Under the pieces are notes generated by a model. It ran no database searches. It had not been told where the DNA came from and was given only the letters and a program-made list of their open reading frames with translations. A DNA stretch of 64,000 nt from QVMG01 sp032073245 (GTDB lineage Bacteria > Bacteroidota > Bacteroidia > Bacteroidales > Tannerellaceae): assembly GCA_032073245.1 (NCBI GenBank), contig DAMANX010000014.1, forward strand, positions 66,697 through 130,696, written 5' to 3'. The translations under genes and the position numbers were made by a program. Shown here in pieces: positions 45,052 to 55,016 of the stretch; position 1 is the stretch's first letter, and each line of letters opens with the position of its first letter.

Positions 45052-46941
45052 TTACCATATCTTTGATAATTCTTCACGAATTCGGTCATTCCCCGGATAA
45101 CCGGCTGTCTCGAATGTCTTTTTGCCGGCTTTATCAAAGATCATATAAGTAGGAATACCTTGTATTTTGTATTTATCACTTATAATTCTCCATTGTGCTT
45201 CATCCAGATAATAATGGATTCCTCCTATATCTGATAACATAGTCATCCATTTTGTGCGTGGTGAGCTTGCATTCGATATATAAATGGAGACTACACCTTT
45301 CTCCGCCATTTCCGGTTTAAAGGACTTTATTGTTTTCATTGCATTCAAACAAGGACCACACCAGGTTGCCCAGAAATCAACAAATACAGCTTTACCTTTA
45401 TATTCTGCAATAATTGCATCTATTATTTTATCGGCAGCGACATCGGGTATATCTTTAATAATAAAACCACCTTGTGCCATAGCCTCTTCATATTCACGTT
45501 TGGATCTCTCTGCAATATATTTGTATACTTCCGGATAAAGCGGATTAGATGTAGCTTGCAATGTCTTTTCTTCTTCAGCAGTCAGATCGGCAGAATTCAT
45601 TGCTTTTGTCATAATGGAACGGGTCTTATAAATATCCTGTATTATTCCTTCATTCGATCCGACCAATTCATTAAGCTTCTCTTCTGAAGAAACCACTGAA
45701 GCAAGAGCAATCTCAGTATAACCAATTTTATTCGTATAGATAGATATCGGATTATTCAAATCAAGATCCTTAAATAGTAAATAATCTTTCTCTGTTGGTT
45801 CCGGCCCTTTAAAATCAATTGGGTCATTATATTTCAATCCGTTCTTTTGACGATATAGATGTTCATATAAGCGTTTCATTGATATAACATAATTGACAAT
45901 CTCAGCCTTTCCATCTTCTTTTAAAAGCTGTTTCATTCCCAGGTTTATATCTGCCGCATCTATTTTCTTTTCATTTTCTTTATATGCCTGCATCAGATAG
46001 TTTACAAATTCTTCATTATTCTTATCGAGTATAGTAGTATCTTCATGGGCCTTTATAGCGTACTCATTTCTCAGATTACTTCCATCCATCAATTGTTTAT
46101 TAATTTGTGCATATTTACCGGTAAAGCCAGCATAGGTCATATCCGGTTGTGGATTATAACGAGATTTTCTCTTAGAAGCAGCAGTTGCATCATAATAAAA
46201 ATCTACCGTTTCTCCCGGATCAATTAAAATTGCCACAAAATCATTCCCTGCCCGTAAAGTTATGCATGAAGATGAAAAAAGATCAAATTCAAATACATAT
46301 TCATTATCATTTATCTTTTCGGCTTCAACTTCTTCTTGCTGGAAAGTAAAAGCATTATTTACATACATCATTAATGGCATAACATAACCTTCTTTTAACC
46401 CTGTGAGATGAACATTCAGCTTTGTTTTTGCAATCTTATATACCGGATTTTCAAGACCCACAGTTTTATCCGGTTGAAAAGATAAAATCTCTTTCGGAAG
46501 GTCAGGGGTATAGGTTTTCGGCTTTCCTGTCAGATCAATATCCCAAATCTTGAAACATTCATCACAATCGGACTCAATAAAGTCGAATGTTTTAATACCG
46601 TTAGGTAGTGGAGGAAAAAATAACTTGAAATGGTCTTCGCTGGTTTCCGGCATCCAATGATGTTCATTTAAAAGAATGTCTTCCGAACCTGTTATAATAT
46701 ATTTCTGTCCATTCGCTTGCAAATAAGTTGCGGAGTCAATGCGTATCCAGTTATTCGGATAAAAATAGGCATCAATATGCAGGATAGTTGCCGAATCCGT
46801 CCGTTCAACTTTTGCTATTTCCAGAGTAGTGGAGTTATAAAGTCCGCTTACAGGACGTTCGATAACCTGAGGTGCCTTATCCGTACACCGGATCATTGCT
46901 ACTGCTAATAAAAGAATTGTAAGTAAATGACTTTTTTTCAT
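45052..46941 (-). CDS. TlpA-type thioredoxin-domain lipoprotein
   Basis: 629 residues. Lipoprotein signal MKKSHLLTILLLAVAMIRC with Cys19. A long N-terminal part without known motif is followed by a C-terminal TlpA/thioredoxin domain: VFVDFWATWCGPCLNAM with the redox pair Cys528 and Cys531, and the cis-proline region IQGIPTYMIFDKAGK. These proteins are anchored in the periplasm or outer membrane and handle disulfides or antioxidant reactions; substrates are unknown. The gene is divergent from the hybrid two-component regulator and often found in carbohydrate loci. Confidence 0.9.
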   Translation of the reverse strand: MKKSHLLTILLLAVAMIRCTDKAPQVIERPVSGLYNSTTLEIAKVERTDSATILHIDAYFYPNNWIRIDSATYLQANGQKYIITGSEDILLNEHHWMPETSEDHFKLFFPPLPNGIKTFDFIESDCDECFKIWDIDLTGKPKTYTPDLPKEILSFQPDKTVGLENPVYKIAKTKLNVHLTGLKEGYVMPLMMYVNNAFTFQQEEVEAEKINDNEYVFEFDLFSSSCITLRAGNDFVAILIDPGETVDFYYDATAASKRKSRYNPQPDMTYAGFTGKYAQINKQLMDGSNLRNEYAIKAHEDTTILDKNNEEFVNYLMQAYKENEKKIDAADINLGMKQLLKEDGKAEIVNYVISMKRLYEHLYRQKNGLKYNDPIDFKGPEPTEKDYLLFKDLDLNNPISIYTNKIGYTEIALASVVSSEEKLNELVGSNEGIIQDIYKTRSIMTKAMNSADLTAEEEKTLQATSNPLYPEVYKYIAERSKREYEEAMAQGGFIIKDIPDVAADKIIDAIIAEYKGKAVFVDFWATWCGPCLNAMKTIKSFKPEMAEKGVVSIYISNASSPRTKWMTMLSDIGGIHYYLDEAQWRIISDKYKIQGIPTYMIFDKAGKKTFETAGYPGNDRIREELSKIW

Positions 46942-47162
46942 GATGTATGCTTTTAGGTATAAATGATCTGTATAACTGTCAGTGGTTTATGTTTAATATC
47001 CCAGCGCTAAAGGTATTGATAATTATTTATCGACCAAGTTTTTTACAGTTTTAAGTACGATGAAAAGCCCCATAATAACAGCTAACAAAGTTTTTTTGAT
47101 AGTATTCAAACTATTTATATTAACTTTATTCGTAGTATTGTACTGGAAAAGTAAAGCAAGGG

Positions 47163-50100
47163 ATGATACGGGTAATAGGGGTAATACTTTTATTTTTTAT
47201 TCAATCAATAAATCTTTTTTCGGCATCTTTCCGACATCTGAATATAGAAGATGGATTAAGTAGCCGGCAGGTTTTTCAGGTTAATAAAGATTCAACCGGA
47301 TACGTCTGGATGTTCACTCATCTGGGGGTGGATCGTTTCGATGGAAGCGAATTCAGACATTATAAACTGGATGAAACGGTGGAGGCAAAAGACCATATTC
47401 TGTCTTCAACCATTATGACTTGTGACCGGAACGGAAAACTATGGATATCTCTTAAAAATGGCAATGTCTTTTATTACGATTCTCTTACCGATCGCTTTAT
47501 ACATCATATATCTCTAGCCGATCATCTATCAGAGCCAACTTACATCTATGAAATCTATTTTGATCGTGACAATCGTTTGTGGCTCTGCCTTTCAACAGGC
47601 TTATATCAATATGAAGAGAAATCAGATACGCTTATCCCACTGACTGATTTTAACAATGAGCATGTTACACGGATCATTCAAACAGAGGATGGTACTTTCT
47701 TCGTCGGTACAAACTCCCATCTTTTTCGCTTTACGGAAAAAGAGATTGGGGCATTTACAAAACCGGAGCAAATCGGACTACCCACAGAAATGAGAATAGA
47801 ATCATTTTTTGTTTATGAGGATAATCTATATATTGGAACATTCTCAAACAGTGCCTTCATTCTCAACTATAAGACTAATAAAATAAATTCTCTGGAACAT
47901 ATTATCCCGGGTGTACCTATCCGTTCAATGGTTTCTGTTGAAAATGAGATATGGATCGGCACAGACGGATCGGGCATTTACTGTCTCGATAATAAATCCA
48001 ATCAGCTATTACGTCGTTATCTGGCCGATGAAGACAACCGTAATAGTCTTGCCGGTAATACAGTTGCTGACCTTATGACAGATGAATTTAATTGTGTGTG
48101 GATATGTACATATACGAACGGAATAACGCTGTATGACCAACATTATCCGGCAATAAACTGGACGCGTCATGAACATGCAAGCACAAATTCACTCATTTCC
48201 AATCATGTAAACGTGATTATGGAAGATTCAGATGGTGATATCTGGTATGGTACTAATAACGGAGTCAGCCTTTATCAGCCTTCAACCAATCAATGGAAAC
48301 ACTTTCTCGAAGATAAAGGAGGAAGTAACGACAGGTCATCCGTTGTACTTGCACTTTGCGAAGACAATCAAAAGAGAGTTTGGAGCGGTGGATATGGCAT
48401 AGGAATACACCGTATTGATAAGCAAACAGGAAAAACAGAAGAGATGCCCATGCATCAGGAAGGAAGCCCGAATGGGTTCACTTCAGATTATATTTATTCT
48501 ATTTATAAAGAAGGAGATCATATTTGGTTAGGAGGTATTGAGGGAGATTTTACGCGATATAATATCCGCACCCACACTTATAATTATTATCCAATAAACT
48601 GTATCGGCGATATTCGTCGCGGAAGCGGAAATAATCTTTTACTGGCAGGATGTGACGGACTGGCTTTTTTCAATAAAACGGACGGAGCAACACGATGGTT
48701 TCGCGAATTTAACAGTACCATACTTCGCTATCCCATTCGTTGCCTTATACAAGCATCTAATGAAGATATCTGGCTGGGTACAGATGGAGAAGGTTTGATA
48801 CAATATACTCCTAAAACAGGACAATCCAGATTCTTTACCCTAGAGGATGGAATCACTTCTAACTCTGTTAACGGATTAGTTGAAGATAAAAACGGTGATA
48901 TATGGTTTACTACAGAGAAAAACCTATACAAAGTAGACAAATTAGCCGACCGTATAATAAGCATGAATGAATTTATCGGTGTAAAATGGGGACGCTACAA
49001 TCCGAATGCATGTTTACTAAAGAAGAATGGAAACCTTGCCTTCGGTACTGCAGAAGGAGTGATTGAATTCTCTCCTGACTTTGATGTAGAACCGGCTGAG
49101 TCGGTTAAGCTTCTATTCACCGATTTCAAATTATTATACCAATCCATACAAGCCGGAGCCGAAGGGTCTCCATTGGTAAAAACAATAAATAAAACATCTT
49201 CCTTACGGCTTAAATATGCACAGAATTCTTTCTCACTCGGATTTTCTTCTATCAACTTCATATATCCTCATCAGGTAAAATACACATACAAACTGGATGA
49301 TTTTGATAAAGATTGGCGCTATGCCGGTTCATCCAATAATGTAGACTATATGAATCTTACGCCGGGAAAATACAAGTTCCAGCTTAAAGCTGTTCATAAA
49401 TATACACAACAGGTATTAGGAGAAAGATCGGTAGAGATTATTATTGGTAAACCTTTCTGGGCTTCTTTCCCCGCCATACTCCTTTATCTGGCTATTATCG
49501 GTATACTCGTATTCCTGATCGTTCAATACGGCCGGAATAAAATTGCAGAGCTCAATGCCCGTGAAAAGATCCGTTTCTTTATCAATATAGCACATGATAT
49601 CCGCACACCGGTTACACTTATTAAGGCACCATTAAGTGAATTGGAAACAGAAGAGGAATTGACTGAGCGAGGCCGTAAATCTCTTTCGGTCGCAACGAAG
49701 AATGTGGATAAACTGTTTACTATGGTAACTCAGTTGCTCGATTTACAAAAGATCGACCACAATGCAGAAAAGATCGTCGTTGCCCCACAGGATATATATA
49801 CTTATATGCAGGAAAAGATCATTGCTTTCCGCATGGCTGCTTTACAAAAGGATATCGATCTGCTTCTGGAAGTTGAACCTGATATACCCGAAGTATGGTT
49901 CGATAAAAGCAAAATGGATATTATTATGGATAATATATTATCGAATGCAGTAAAATATACTGAAAACGGATATATATCCATTACCATTAAACATAAAGGG
50001 GATGAATGGTCGGTCACAATACAGGATACGGGTATCGGTATTCCGGTAAGTGATCAAAAACAATTATTCAAACAATTCTACCGTGCCGGAAACGCTATCA

Positions 50101-51056
50101 ATTCCAATGAAAGCGGAACAGGTATCGGCCTTTTGCTGACTGAGAAGCTGGTAAAAATGCATGCAGGCCATATTAATTTCTCGAGTGTGGAAAACAAAGG
50201 CTCTACATTTATATTGACATTCCCGGTAAAAGCTAAAAAACTTATGCTCACAGAAGAGGCTTCTGCAGAAAAAGTTGAAGCATCTGACGCATCATCTTTT
50301 ACCCCTTCCGGTAAAGAAGTTTTATTGCTGGCAGAAGACAATGACGATCTGCGTGAATACCTCACTGACAGTTTATCCTTAGACTATCATGTAATTAGCG
50401 TTACAAATGGAGCCAAGGCATTGGAGCTTGCCCGTGAAATTAACCCGGATATTATCATATCGGATGTCGTTATGCCCGAATTACGGGGAGACGAAATGTG
50501 CCGTATCCTTAAATCGGCTATCGAAACCAGCCATATTCCTTTCATTCTCTTATCTGCTTTGAGCGAGAAAGAAAATGTAATTATGGGATTGGAGGCAGGA
50601 GCCAATGATTACATTATCAAACCGTTTGATTTCAGTGTATTAAAAGCCCGTATCCGGAATATCCTGCAAAGCAGAGAACAGATGCGGAAAACCTTCCTGT
50701 CCGATGATAAAGGTTTGGAAGATACCGACTATGCAAACGAACTTGACAAAGAGTTTCTTGATAATGCTATTCGAACCATTGAAGAGGAATTAAGTAATCC
50801 GGAATTTTCCATAAATGACTTCTGCCGTAAACTTGGTATGAGCCGTACTTCCGTATATAATAAAATAAAGACCCTGACCGATCAGGGCCCGAATGATTTT
50901 ATCCGTATTATCCGGTTGAACAACGCCAAGGAATTACTAAAAACCAAAAAGTATACGATTGGAGAAGTATCTACAATGGTTGGTTTTTCCGATCCGAAGT
51001 ATTTCAGCACAAGCTTTAAAAAACAATTTGGTATTAGCCCGAGTAAGGTGAACTAA
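47163..51056 (+). CDS. Hybrid two-component system sensor/regulator (HTCS)
   Basis: 1297 residues in one polypeptide. A signal segment (MIRVIGVILLFFIQSINLFS) leads into a periplasmic sensor of beta-propeller repeats (e.g. VWMFTHLGVDRFDGSEFRHY, LWISLKNGNVFYYDSL, IWLGGIEGDF) and a Y_Y_Y domain (YTYKLDDFDKDWRYAGSSNN). A membrane helix (FPAILLYLAIIGILVFLIVQ, near residues 775-795) precedes the histidine kinase (IAHDIRTPVTLIKAPLSELE, His near 810), the ATPase (DNILSNAVKYTENG, DTGIGIP, GTGIGLLLTEKLV), a receiver with phospho-acceptor Asp near 1100 (DIIISDVVMPEL) and an AraC HTH (FSINDFCRKLGMSRTSVYNK, KYTIGEVSTMVGFSDPKYFS). It activates the surrounding utilisation genes when it binds an oligosaccharide, the usual role of this family. 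Confidence 0.95.
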   Translation: MIRVIGVILLFFIQSINLFSASFRHLNIEDGLSSRQVFQVNKDSTGYVWMFTHLGVDRFDGSEFRHYKLDETVEAKDHILSSTIMTCDRNGKLWISLKNGNVFYYDSLTDRFIHHISLADHLSEPTYIYEIYFDRDNRLWLCLSTGLYQYEEKSDTLIPLTDFNNEHVTRIIQTEDGTFFVGTNSHLFRFTEKEIGAFTKPEQIGLPTEMRIESFFVYEDNLYIGTFSNSAFILNYKTNKINSLEHIIPGVPIRSMVSVENEIWIGTDGSGIYCLDNKSNQLLRRYLADEDNRNSLAGNTVADLMTDEFNCVWICTYTNGITLYDQHYPAINWTRHEHASTNSLISNHVNVIMEDSDGDIWYGTNNGVSLYQPSTNQWKHFLEDKGGSNDRSSVVLALCEDNQKRVWSGGYGIGIHRIDKQTGKTEEMPMHQEGSPNGFTSDYIYSIYKEGDHIWLGGIEGDFTRYNIRTHTYNYYPINCIGDIRRGSGNNLLLAGCDGLAFFNKTDGATRWFREFNSTILRYPIRCLIQASNEDIWLGTDGEGLIQYTPKTGQSRFFTLEDGITSNSVNGLVEDKNGDIWFTTEKNLYKVDKLADRIISMNEFIGVKWGRYNPNACLLKKNGNLAFGTAEGVIEFSPDFDVEPAESVKLLFTDFKLLYQSIQAGAEGSPLVKTINKTSSLRLKYAQNSFSLGFSSINFIYPHQVKYTYKLDDFDKDWRYAGSSNNVDYMNLTPGKYKFQLKAVHKYTQQVLGERSVEIIIGKPFWASFPAILLYLAIIGILVFLIVQYGRNKIAELNAREKIRFFINIAHDIRTPVTLIKAPLSELETEEELTERGRKSLSVATKNVDKLFTMVTQLLDLQKIDHNAEKIVVAPQDIYTYMQEKIIAFRMAALQKDIDLLLEVEPDIPEVWFDKSKMDIIMDNILSNAVKYTENGYISITIKHKGDEWSVTIQDTGIGIPVSDQKQLFKQFYRAGNAINSNESGTGIGLLLTEKLVKMHAGHINFSSVENKGSTFILTFPVKAKKLMLTEEASAEKVEASDASSFTPSGKEVLLLAEDNDDLREYLTDSLSLDYHVISVTNGAKALELAREINPDIIISDVVMPELRGDEMCRILKSAIETSHIPFILLSALSEKENVIMGLEAGANDYIIKPFDFSVLKARIRNILQSREQMRKTFLSDDKGLEDTDYANELDKEFLDNAIRTIEEELSNPEFSINDFCRKLGMSRTSVYNKIKTLTDQGPNDFIRIIRLNNAKELLKTKKYTIGEVSTMVGFSDPKYFSTSFKKQFGISPSKVN

Positions 51057-51413
51057 CGTGAAAATAACAGAAAGTATTTGATCTCGGAGGTGTTCGACAA
51101 CTGTCGGACAGGTGACCGACAGCTGTCCCACAGTTGTCGGACGCAAATAAAGTAAGCAATCGCGCAAAGTATAGTCTAATACTACAATAAAAGAAGTGCC
51201 TTCATCAGAAAATCGGATTAAGACAATGTTTAATTACAGGTTAATAGCTTTAATTTATTATCACTTTTATCCACTATAACAGACATCAAACCTTTTTTGT
51301 CAGTTTTCAAACCCTCCTATTTGTAATAGTAAGTAACATTGTATGCATGAAAGAAAACACATTTAGATGTATATCAATAAAGCAGTATTAAATAATCTTA
51401 AGTTAGCATATAA
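51057..51413. other. Intergenic gap between the HTCS and ROK kinase genes
   Basis: 357 bp without a recognisable gene. It contains the CGACA/TGTCG palindrome cluster listed separately and an AT-rich region upstream of the ROK gene. TTTG (51297-51300, in TTTTTTGTCAG) and TATTTG are present before the ATG but do not fit the -33/-7 consensus exactly. Confidence 0.5.
51095..51140. repeat. Cluster of CGACA/CTGTCG palindromes after the HTCS gene
   Basis: CGACAACTGTCG, CCGACAGCTGTCC and CACAGTTGTCGG follow each other within 46 bp. The outer words CGACAACTGT (51095-51104) and ACAGTTGTCG (51130-51139) are exact reverse complements. No T-run follows, so it may be a binding site array or a transcript-end hairpin. 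Confidence 0.6.
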
Positions 51414-52355
51414 ATGGAAACATATTTAGGCCTGGATTTAGGCGGCACTAAATTACTTATCGGCGAGTTGGACAGCTGTGGGAATATCCTGAAGTACAAA
51501 AAGTACGATTCCGGATATTTCAATCAGCAATCAGCCTTGGATATTATAAAGAAATCACTGGACGATTATATAAAGACAGTGGGATGGACCAATAAGAAGC
51601 CTGTGGGCATGGGTGTCGGGCTTATCGGAAGGGTTGACCCTGAAAAAGGAATTTGGTTGCAGATAGATCCTAAACGCACACAACCGATCCCTCTTGCACA
51701 GGAATTATTCGATCTTTATGGTATACCTTGTCATATCGACAATGATGTAAAAAGTGCAACACGGGCTGAGCGTCACTTCGGTTTTGGCCAGATATCCCGC
51801 AATTTCATATATATAAATGTAGGAACAGGTATTGCTGCCGGGTTTGTTGTTAACGGAAGGCAAATTCGCGGAAGTCACTTTAATGCCGGCGAAGTGGGAC
51901 ATACCCAGGTTGGCGTCAATGTTGGAATCCGTTGTGGTTGTGGCCGTATGGATTGCGTGGAACTTATAGCTTCGGGTATCGGAATTGATGGATGTGCCCG
52001 TTTATTAAAGAATGAACTGGAAACCACTCTACATATTTCAGAAGATCAGGGAGAACGGGTAAACGTGAAAGAAGTATTCGAATTGAGCCGTAAAGGTGAT
52101 CCTCTCTGTGTACAGCTGGTAGAAAACGCTACTCAAGCGCTGGCTAATCTTATTATGAATCTGGTAAGGGTTAGCGATCCCGATACGGTAGTGTTAGGAG
52201 GAGGAATGGTTTCAGACGGTTATCTGCATACTAAAGTATTGGAAAAGCTCAATGCGAATACTATACGATTTGTGAAAAACGGAGTAGTGATTACTAAATT
52301 GAACCCTGACTTTATTGGTTTAATGGGGGCAGGCGCTGTGGCTATGAATGTATAA
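51414..52355 (+). CDS. ROK-family sugar kinase
   Basis: 313 residues, cytoplasmic. The ATP-binding motif LGLDLGGTKLLIGELD opens the protein; the sugar-binding/catalytic region HIDNDVKSATRAERHFG, the loop FIYINVGTGIAAGFV, and a zinc-binding motif CGCGRMDCVE near residues 173-182 follow, all features of the ROK kinase family. ROK kinases phosphorylate glucose, N-acetylglucosamine, N-acetylmannosamine or allose. The NagB-like deaminase gene 14 bp downstream, and GH18/GH20 genes further on, favour an amino sugar (inference). It lies in the same operon as the deaminase. Confidence 0.93.
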   Translation: METYLGLDLGGTKLLIGELDSCGNILKYKKYDSGYFNQQSALDIIKKSLDDYIKTVGWTNKKPVGMGVGLIGRVDPEKGIWLQIDPKRTQPIPLAQELFDLYGIPCHIDNDVKSATRAERHFGFGQISRNFIYINVGTGIAAGFVVNGRQIRGSHFNAGEVGHTQVGVNVGIRCGCGRMDCVELIASGIGIDGCARLLKNELETTLHISEDQGERVNVKEVFELSRKGDPLCVQLVENATQALANLIMNLVRVSDPDTVVLGGGMVSDGYLHTKVLEKLNANTIRFVKNGVVITKLNPDFIGLMGAGAVAMNV

Positions 52356-52369
52356 GAAAACTAAGAAAT

Positions 52370-53110
52370 ATGAAAATCACCATTACAAAGAACGAAACTG
52401 AATTTGATAACCTGGCAGCATGGCGCATTATCGGAGAAATCTTACATAATCCCAAAGCAGTTATAGGCTTATCGACCGGGCGGACTACCCTTAATATGCA
52501 TCAGCTTGTAAGCAAGATTTATAAAGAAAATCCTTTTGATATCTCAGGCATTACCTTTTTCGGTGTTGATGAAGTAACCAATGTTCCCCGTGAATATAAA
52601 GGAGCCTGTTACACTATGCTTAAAAACGAAATTATCGGCCCTCTGGGTGTAAAAGAAGATAATTTTATTATGCCTCCTACCCTATCCGATGACTTCGAAA
52701 AGGAATGTGATATATTCCAACAAAGATTAAAAGAAAGAGGTGGAATAGATATGCAGATACTTGGTTTAGGCACCAACGGGCACTTGGGTTTCAATCAACC
52801 GGGAACTCCTTTTGAGAGTGAAACATGGGTTTCCAGTATGGATGAAGAACTCGAAGCACGTATACGAAAAGAGACAAATTCTCCTGCTGATAAAGAATTA
52901 GGAGGATTGACATTGGGCATCCGCAATATTATGCACGCAAAGAAAATCATTCTGGCTGCAAAGGGTGCTTCAAAAGCTAAAATCGTAAAGAGAATGTTGG
53001 AAGGAAGTATCACAACAGATATACCTGCTTCCATATTACAATTACATCCGAATTGCGAGTTTCTGTTAGATGAAGAAGCCGCAAAAGAATTGACACATTA
53101 CAACCACTAA
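52370..53110 (+). CDS. Glucosamine-6-phosphate deaminase-like protein (NagB family)
   Basis: 246 residues, cytoplasmic. Motifs of the NagB/6-phosphogluconolactonase fold: AVIGLSTGRTTLNMHQL, ITFFGVDEVTN (Asp67 equals the catalytic base region) and ILGLGTNGHLGFNQPG (His138). NagB converts glucosamine-6-phosphate to fructose-6-phosphate and ammonia; relatives act on galactosamine-6-phosphate. The sequence GTNGHLGFNQPG differs from the commonest GxxGHIAFNEP form, so a galactosamine or other amino-sugar phosphate is possible. It lies 14 bp after the ROK kinase gene and is followed by an intrinsic terminator. Confidence 0.85.
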   Translation: MKITITKNETEFDNLAAWRIIGEILHNPKAVIGLSTGRTTLNMHQLVSKIYKENPFDISGITFFGVDEVTNVPREYKGACYTMLKNEIIGPLGVKEDNFIMPPTLSDDFEKECDIFQQRLKERGGIDMQILGLGTNGHLGFNQPGTPFESETWVSSMDEELEARIRKETNSPADKELGGLTLGIRNIMHAKKIILAAKGASKAKIVKRMLEGSITTDIPASILQLHPNCEFLLDEEAAKELTHYNH

Positions 53111-53117
53111 TGAAGAG

Positions 53118-53187
53118 AAGGGGGAGAGCTTGCCGGAACAAGCGGAATGAAAGGGTTCCTTAACTTTCGTCTCCCCCTTATTTTTTT
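53118..53187 (+). terminator. Intrinsic terminator after the deaminase gene
   Basis: AAGGGGGAGA (53118-53127) pairs with TCTCCCCCTT (53170-53179), followed by ATTTTTTTA. An inner stem GCTTG/CAAGC helps bring the arms together. It is 8 bp after the stop, so the permease at 53233 likely has its own promoter or partial read-through. Confidence 0.75.
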
Positions 53188-53232
53188 ATCATTTGTAAGT
53201 AATTTCTAAACGTTAATCGTTAAAATAATACC

Positions 53233-54558
53233 ATGACACAGCAAGAGAAACAAATTAATTATGTCGGGCCATTCCTTACAATGGTCTTTCTGTTCTTTAT
53301 TGTTGGTTTTTTAACCACAGCCAACACTCAGTTCCAGGGACCTCTTAAGGAAGCCTTCCTCGAAGGGGTGGGCGATATGAAAAACACATTTGCTACACTG
53401 ATCACTTTCTCATGGTTCCTGGCTTATCCACTTTGTGGAGGAGTCGGTTCTTCATGGACAACAAAATTCGGATACAAGGGGACATTGATTCGTTCTTTAT
53501 TTATTATGATCCTGGGATTAGGATTTTTCTTTCTTTCTTCGTGGTTTACAGTTAAATTTCCTGAGGCTAATATCCATATAGGAAGTAATACCGTACCGGT
53601 TGGATTCTTTATCTTTCTTTTGGGTTCATTTATTGTTGGTGCTTCAGCTACTATCCTGCAGGTAGTAATTAATCCTTACCTCACAGCATGCTACGTTAAA
53701 GGGACTCAGCCTATTCAGCGTATGGCTATCGGGGGATCGGCTAATTCGATCGGAACTACTATTGCTCCATTCTTTGTAACAGGGATTGTGTTTGGCGGAG
53801 TAGCGATGGAAGATGTACAGGTAAGCCAACTGATGATACCATTTCTTTCCCTCATGATTATCATTGCAATTGTTGTTTTCACATTATACCGTTTATCTCT
53901 TCCTGATATTCAGGGAACAAAAGCAGAAGTTGGTGAGAAACTGGAAAAAAGCGTTTGGTCATTTAGTCATATAACTCTAGGGGTTATCGCTATTTTCTTT
54001 TATGTTGGAGTAGAAGTCTGTATCGGTGCCAATATTAACCTGTATGCCATTGAACAGGAAGCGGCAAACGGGCCTTTCTCTTTCTTCGGAAGCAGTTCGC
54101 TTACAATATTCGGCATCAACTTTGCAATTCCTGCATTGATGGCAACACTCTATTGGGGCGGCATGCTGATCGGCCGTCTGGTTGGAAGTTCTTTAAGCAC
54201 CGTACCTCCCCGTCTGCAATTAATCACGACCACTGTTATGGCAACGGTTCTTACATTGTTGGCTATCGGATTAAACAACCCCTGGTTATTAACAGCTGTA
54301 GGCCTTTTCCATTCCATTATGTGGGGAGCTATCTTTACATTATCCGTTGCCAACCTGGGTAAATATACTTCGGTTGCTTCCGGTGTATTTATGATTGGTG
54401 TTGTCGGAGGAGCTATTCTACCTTTGATACAAGGTGTACTGGCCGATGTTCTGGATGGTTGGAGATGGTCGTGGTTTATTGTTATCTTCGGGGAATTATT
54501 TATGTTGTATTATGCGCTGATCGGTTCACGTATCCGTCAATCAGCAGAAACAGAATAA
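53233..54558 (+). CDS. MFS sugar permease (fucose-permease-like)
   Basis: 441 residues with about twelve membrane segments (GPFLTMVFLFFIVGFLTTAN, LITFSWFLAYPLCGGVGSSW, PVGFFIFLLGSFIVGASATI and others). NPYLTACY, FLTTANTQFQGPLKEAF, and VEVCIGANINLYAIE suggest the FucP-like Bacteroidetes sugar:proton symporter group. It would take a monosaccharide or small oligosaccharide across the inner membrane. It lies just upstream of a secreted hypothetical gene (gap 4 bp) and the GH18 gene, and downstream of the ROK/NagB pair. Confidence 0.88.
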   Translation: MTQQEKQINYVGPFLTMVFLFFIVGFLTTANTQFQGPLKEAFLEGVGDMKNTFATLITFSWFLAYPLCGGVGSSWTTKFGYKGTLIRSLFIMILGLGFFFLSSWFTVKFPEANIHIGSNTVPVGFFIFLLGSFIVGASATILQVVINPYLTACYVKGTQPIQRMAIGGSANSIGTTIAPFFVTGIVFGGVAMEDVQVSQLMIPFLSLMIIIAIVVFTLYRLSLPDIQGTKAEVGEKLEKSVWSFSHITLGVIAIFFYVGVEVCIGANINLYAIEQEAANGPFSFFGSSSLTIFGINFAIPALMATLYWGGMLIGRLVGSSLSTVPPRLQLITTTVMATVLTLLAIGLNNPWLLTAVGLFHSIMWGAIFTLSVANLGKYTSVASGVFMIGVVGGAILPLIQGVLADVLDGWRWSWFIVIFGELFMLYYALIGSRIRQSAETE

Positions 54559-54562
54559 AATT

Positions 54563-55015
54563 ATGAGACGATTATTTCTATTCATTCTTCTTGCAGGATG
54601 CTTCACTCATGCCTGGTCGCAGTACCAAGTAAGCGAACAACGCACCTGGGATAGGTTTCCACCACAAGCACAGGAACGCGGATTTGGCCTTCATGCTTCA
54701 CAACTTGTTCAAATGGATGACGATGAAGCCTTGGAAGAGGTTATGCTCTTTAGTGCCCATAACGGACATTATCCTTATTTCGATCTGTTTCGTAACTATT
54801 ACGTAATTCTTGATTATTGTACGAAAGAGATAAAGTACAAATCCAACATAACCGTATCTACAAAACGGGATCTTATTTTGGAAGACCGTAACAATGACGG
54901 CAAATTCGAACTCTACCGTTCCTATTTCAAAGATGGGGAATTTACAGTAGATGAGTTTGGAAATAACCTAAGAACAAGATGGGTTTATGATTGTATTGAC
55001 TTTAAATCAAAATAA
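54563..55015 (+). CDS. Small exported protein of unknown function
   Basis: 150 residues with a signal peptide (MRRLFLFILLAGCFTHAWSQ). The mature part (VSEQRTWDRFPPQAQERGFG, EEVMLFSAHNGHYPYFDLFR, LILEDRNNDGKFELYRSYFK) carries an Asn-Asp-Gly loop that could bind calcium or form a repeat like FG-GAP units. I do not recognise a family. Its gene starts 4 bp after the permease stop and ends one base before the GH18 start, so it is translated as part of that operon. Confidence 0.75.
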   Translation: MRRLFLFILLAGCFTHAWSQYQVSEQRTWDRFPPQAQERGFGLHASQLVQMDDDEALEEVMLFSAHNGHYPYFDLFRNYYVILDYCTKEIKYKSNITVSTKRDLILEDRNNDGKFELYRSYFKDGEFTVDEFGNNLRTRWVYDCIDFKSK

Positions 55016-55016
55016 A

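Noticed and set aside
47060..47263. 67-codon frame (MKSPIITANKVFLIVFKLFI) overlapping the HTCS start
   Set aside because: Its second half overlaps the HTCS signal peptide in another frame; no family recognised. The HTCS start at 47163 with its own signal peptide explains the region.
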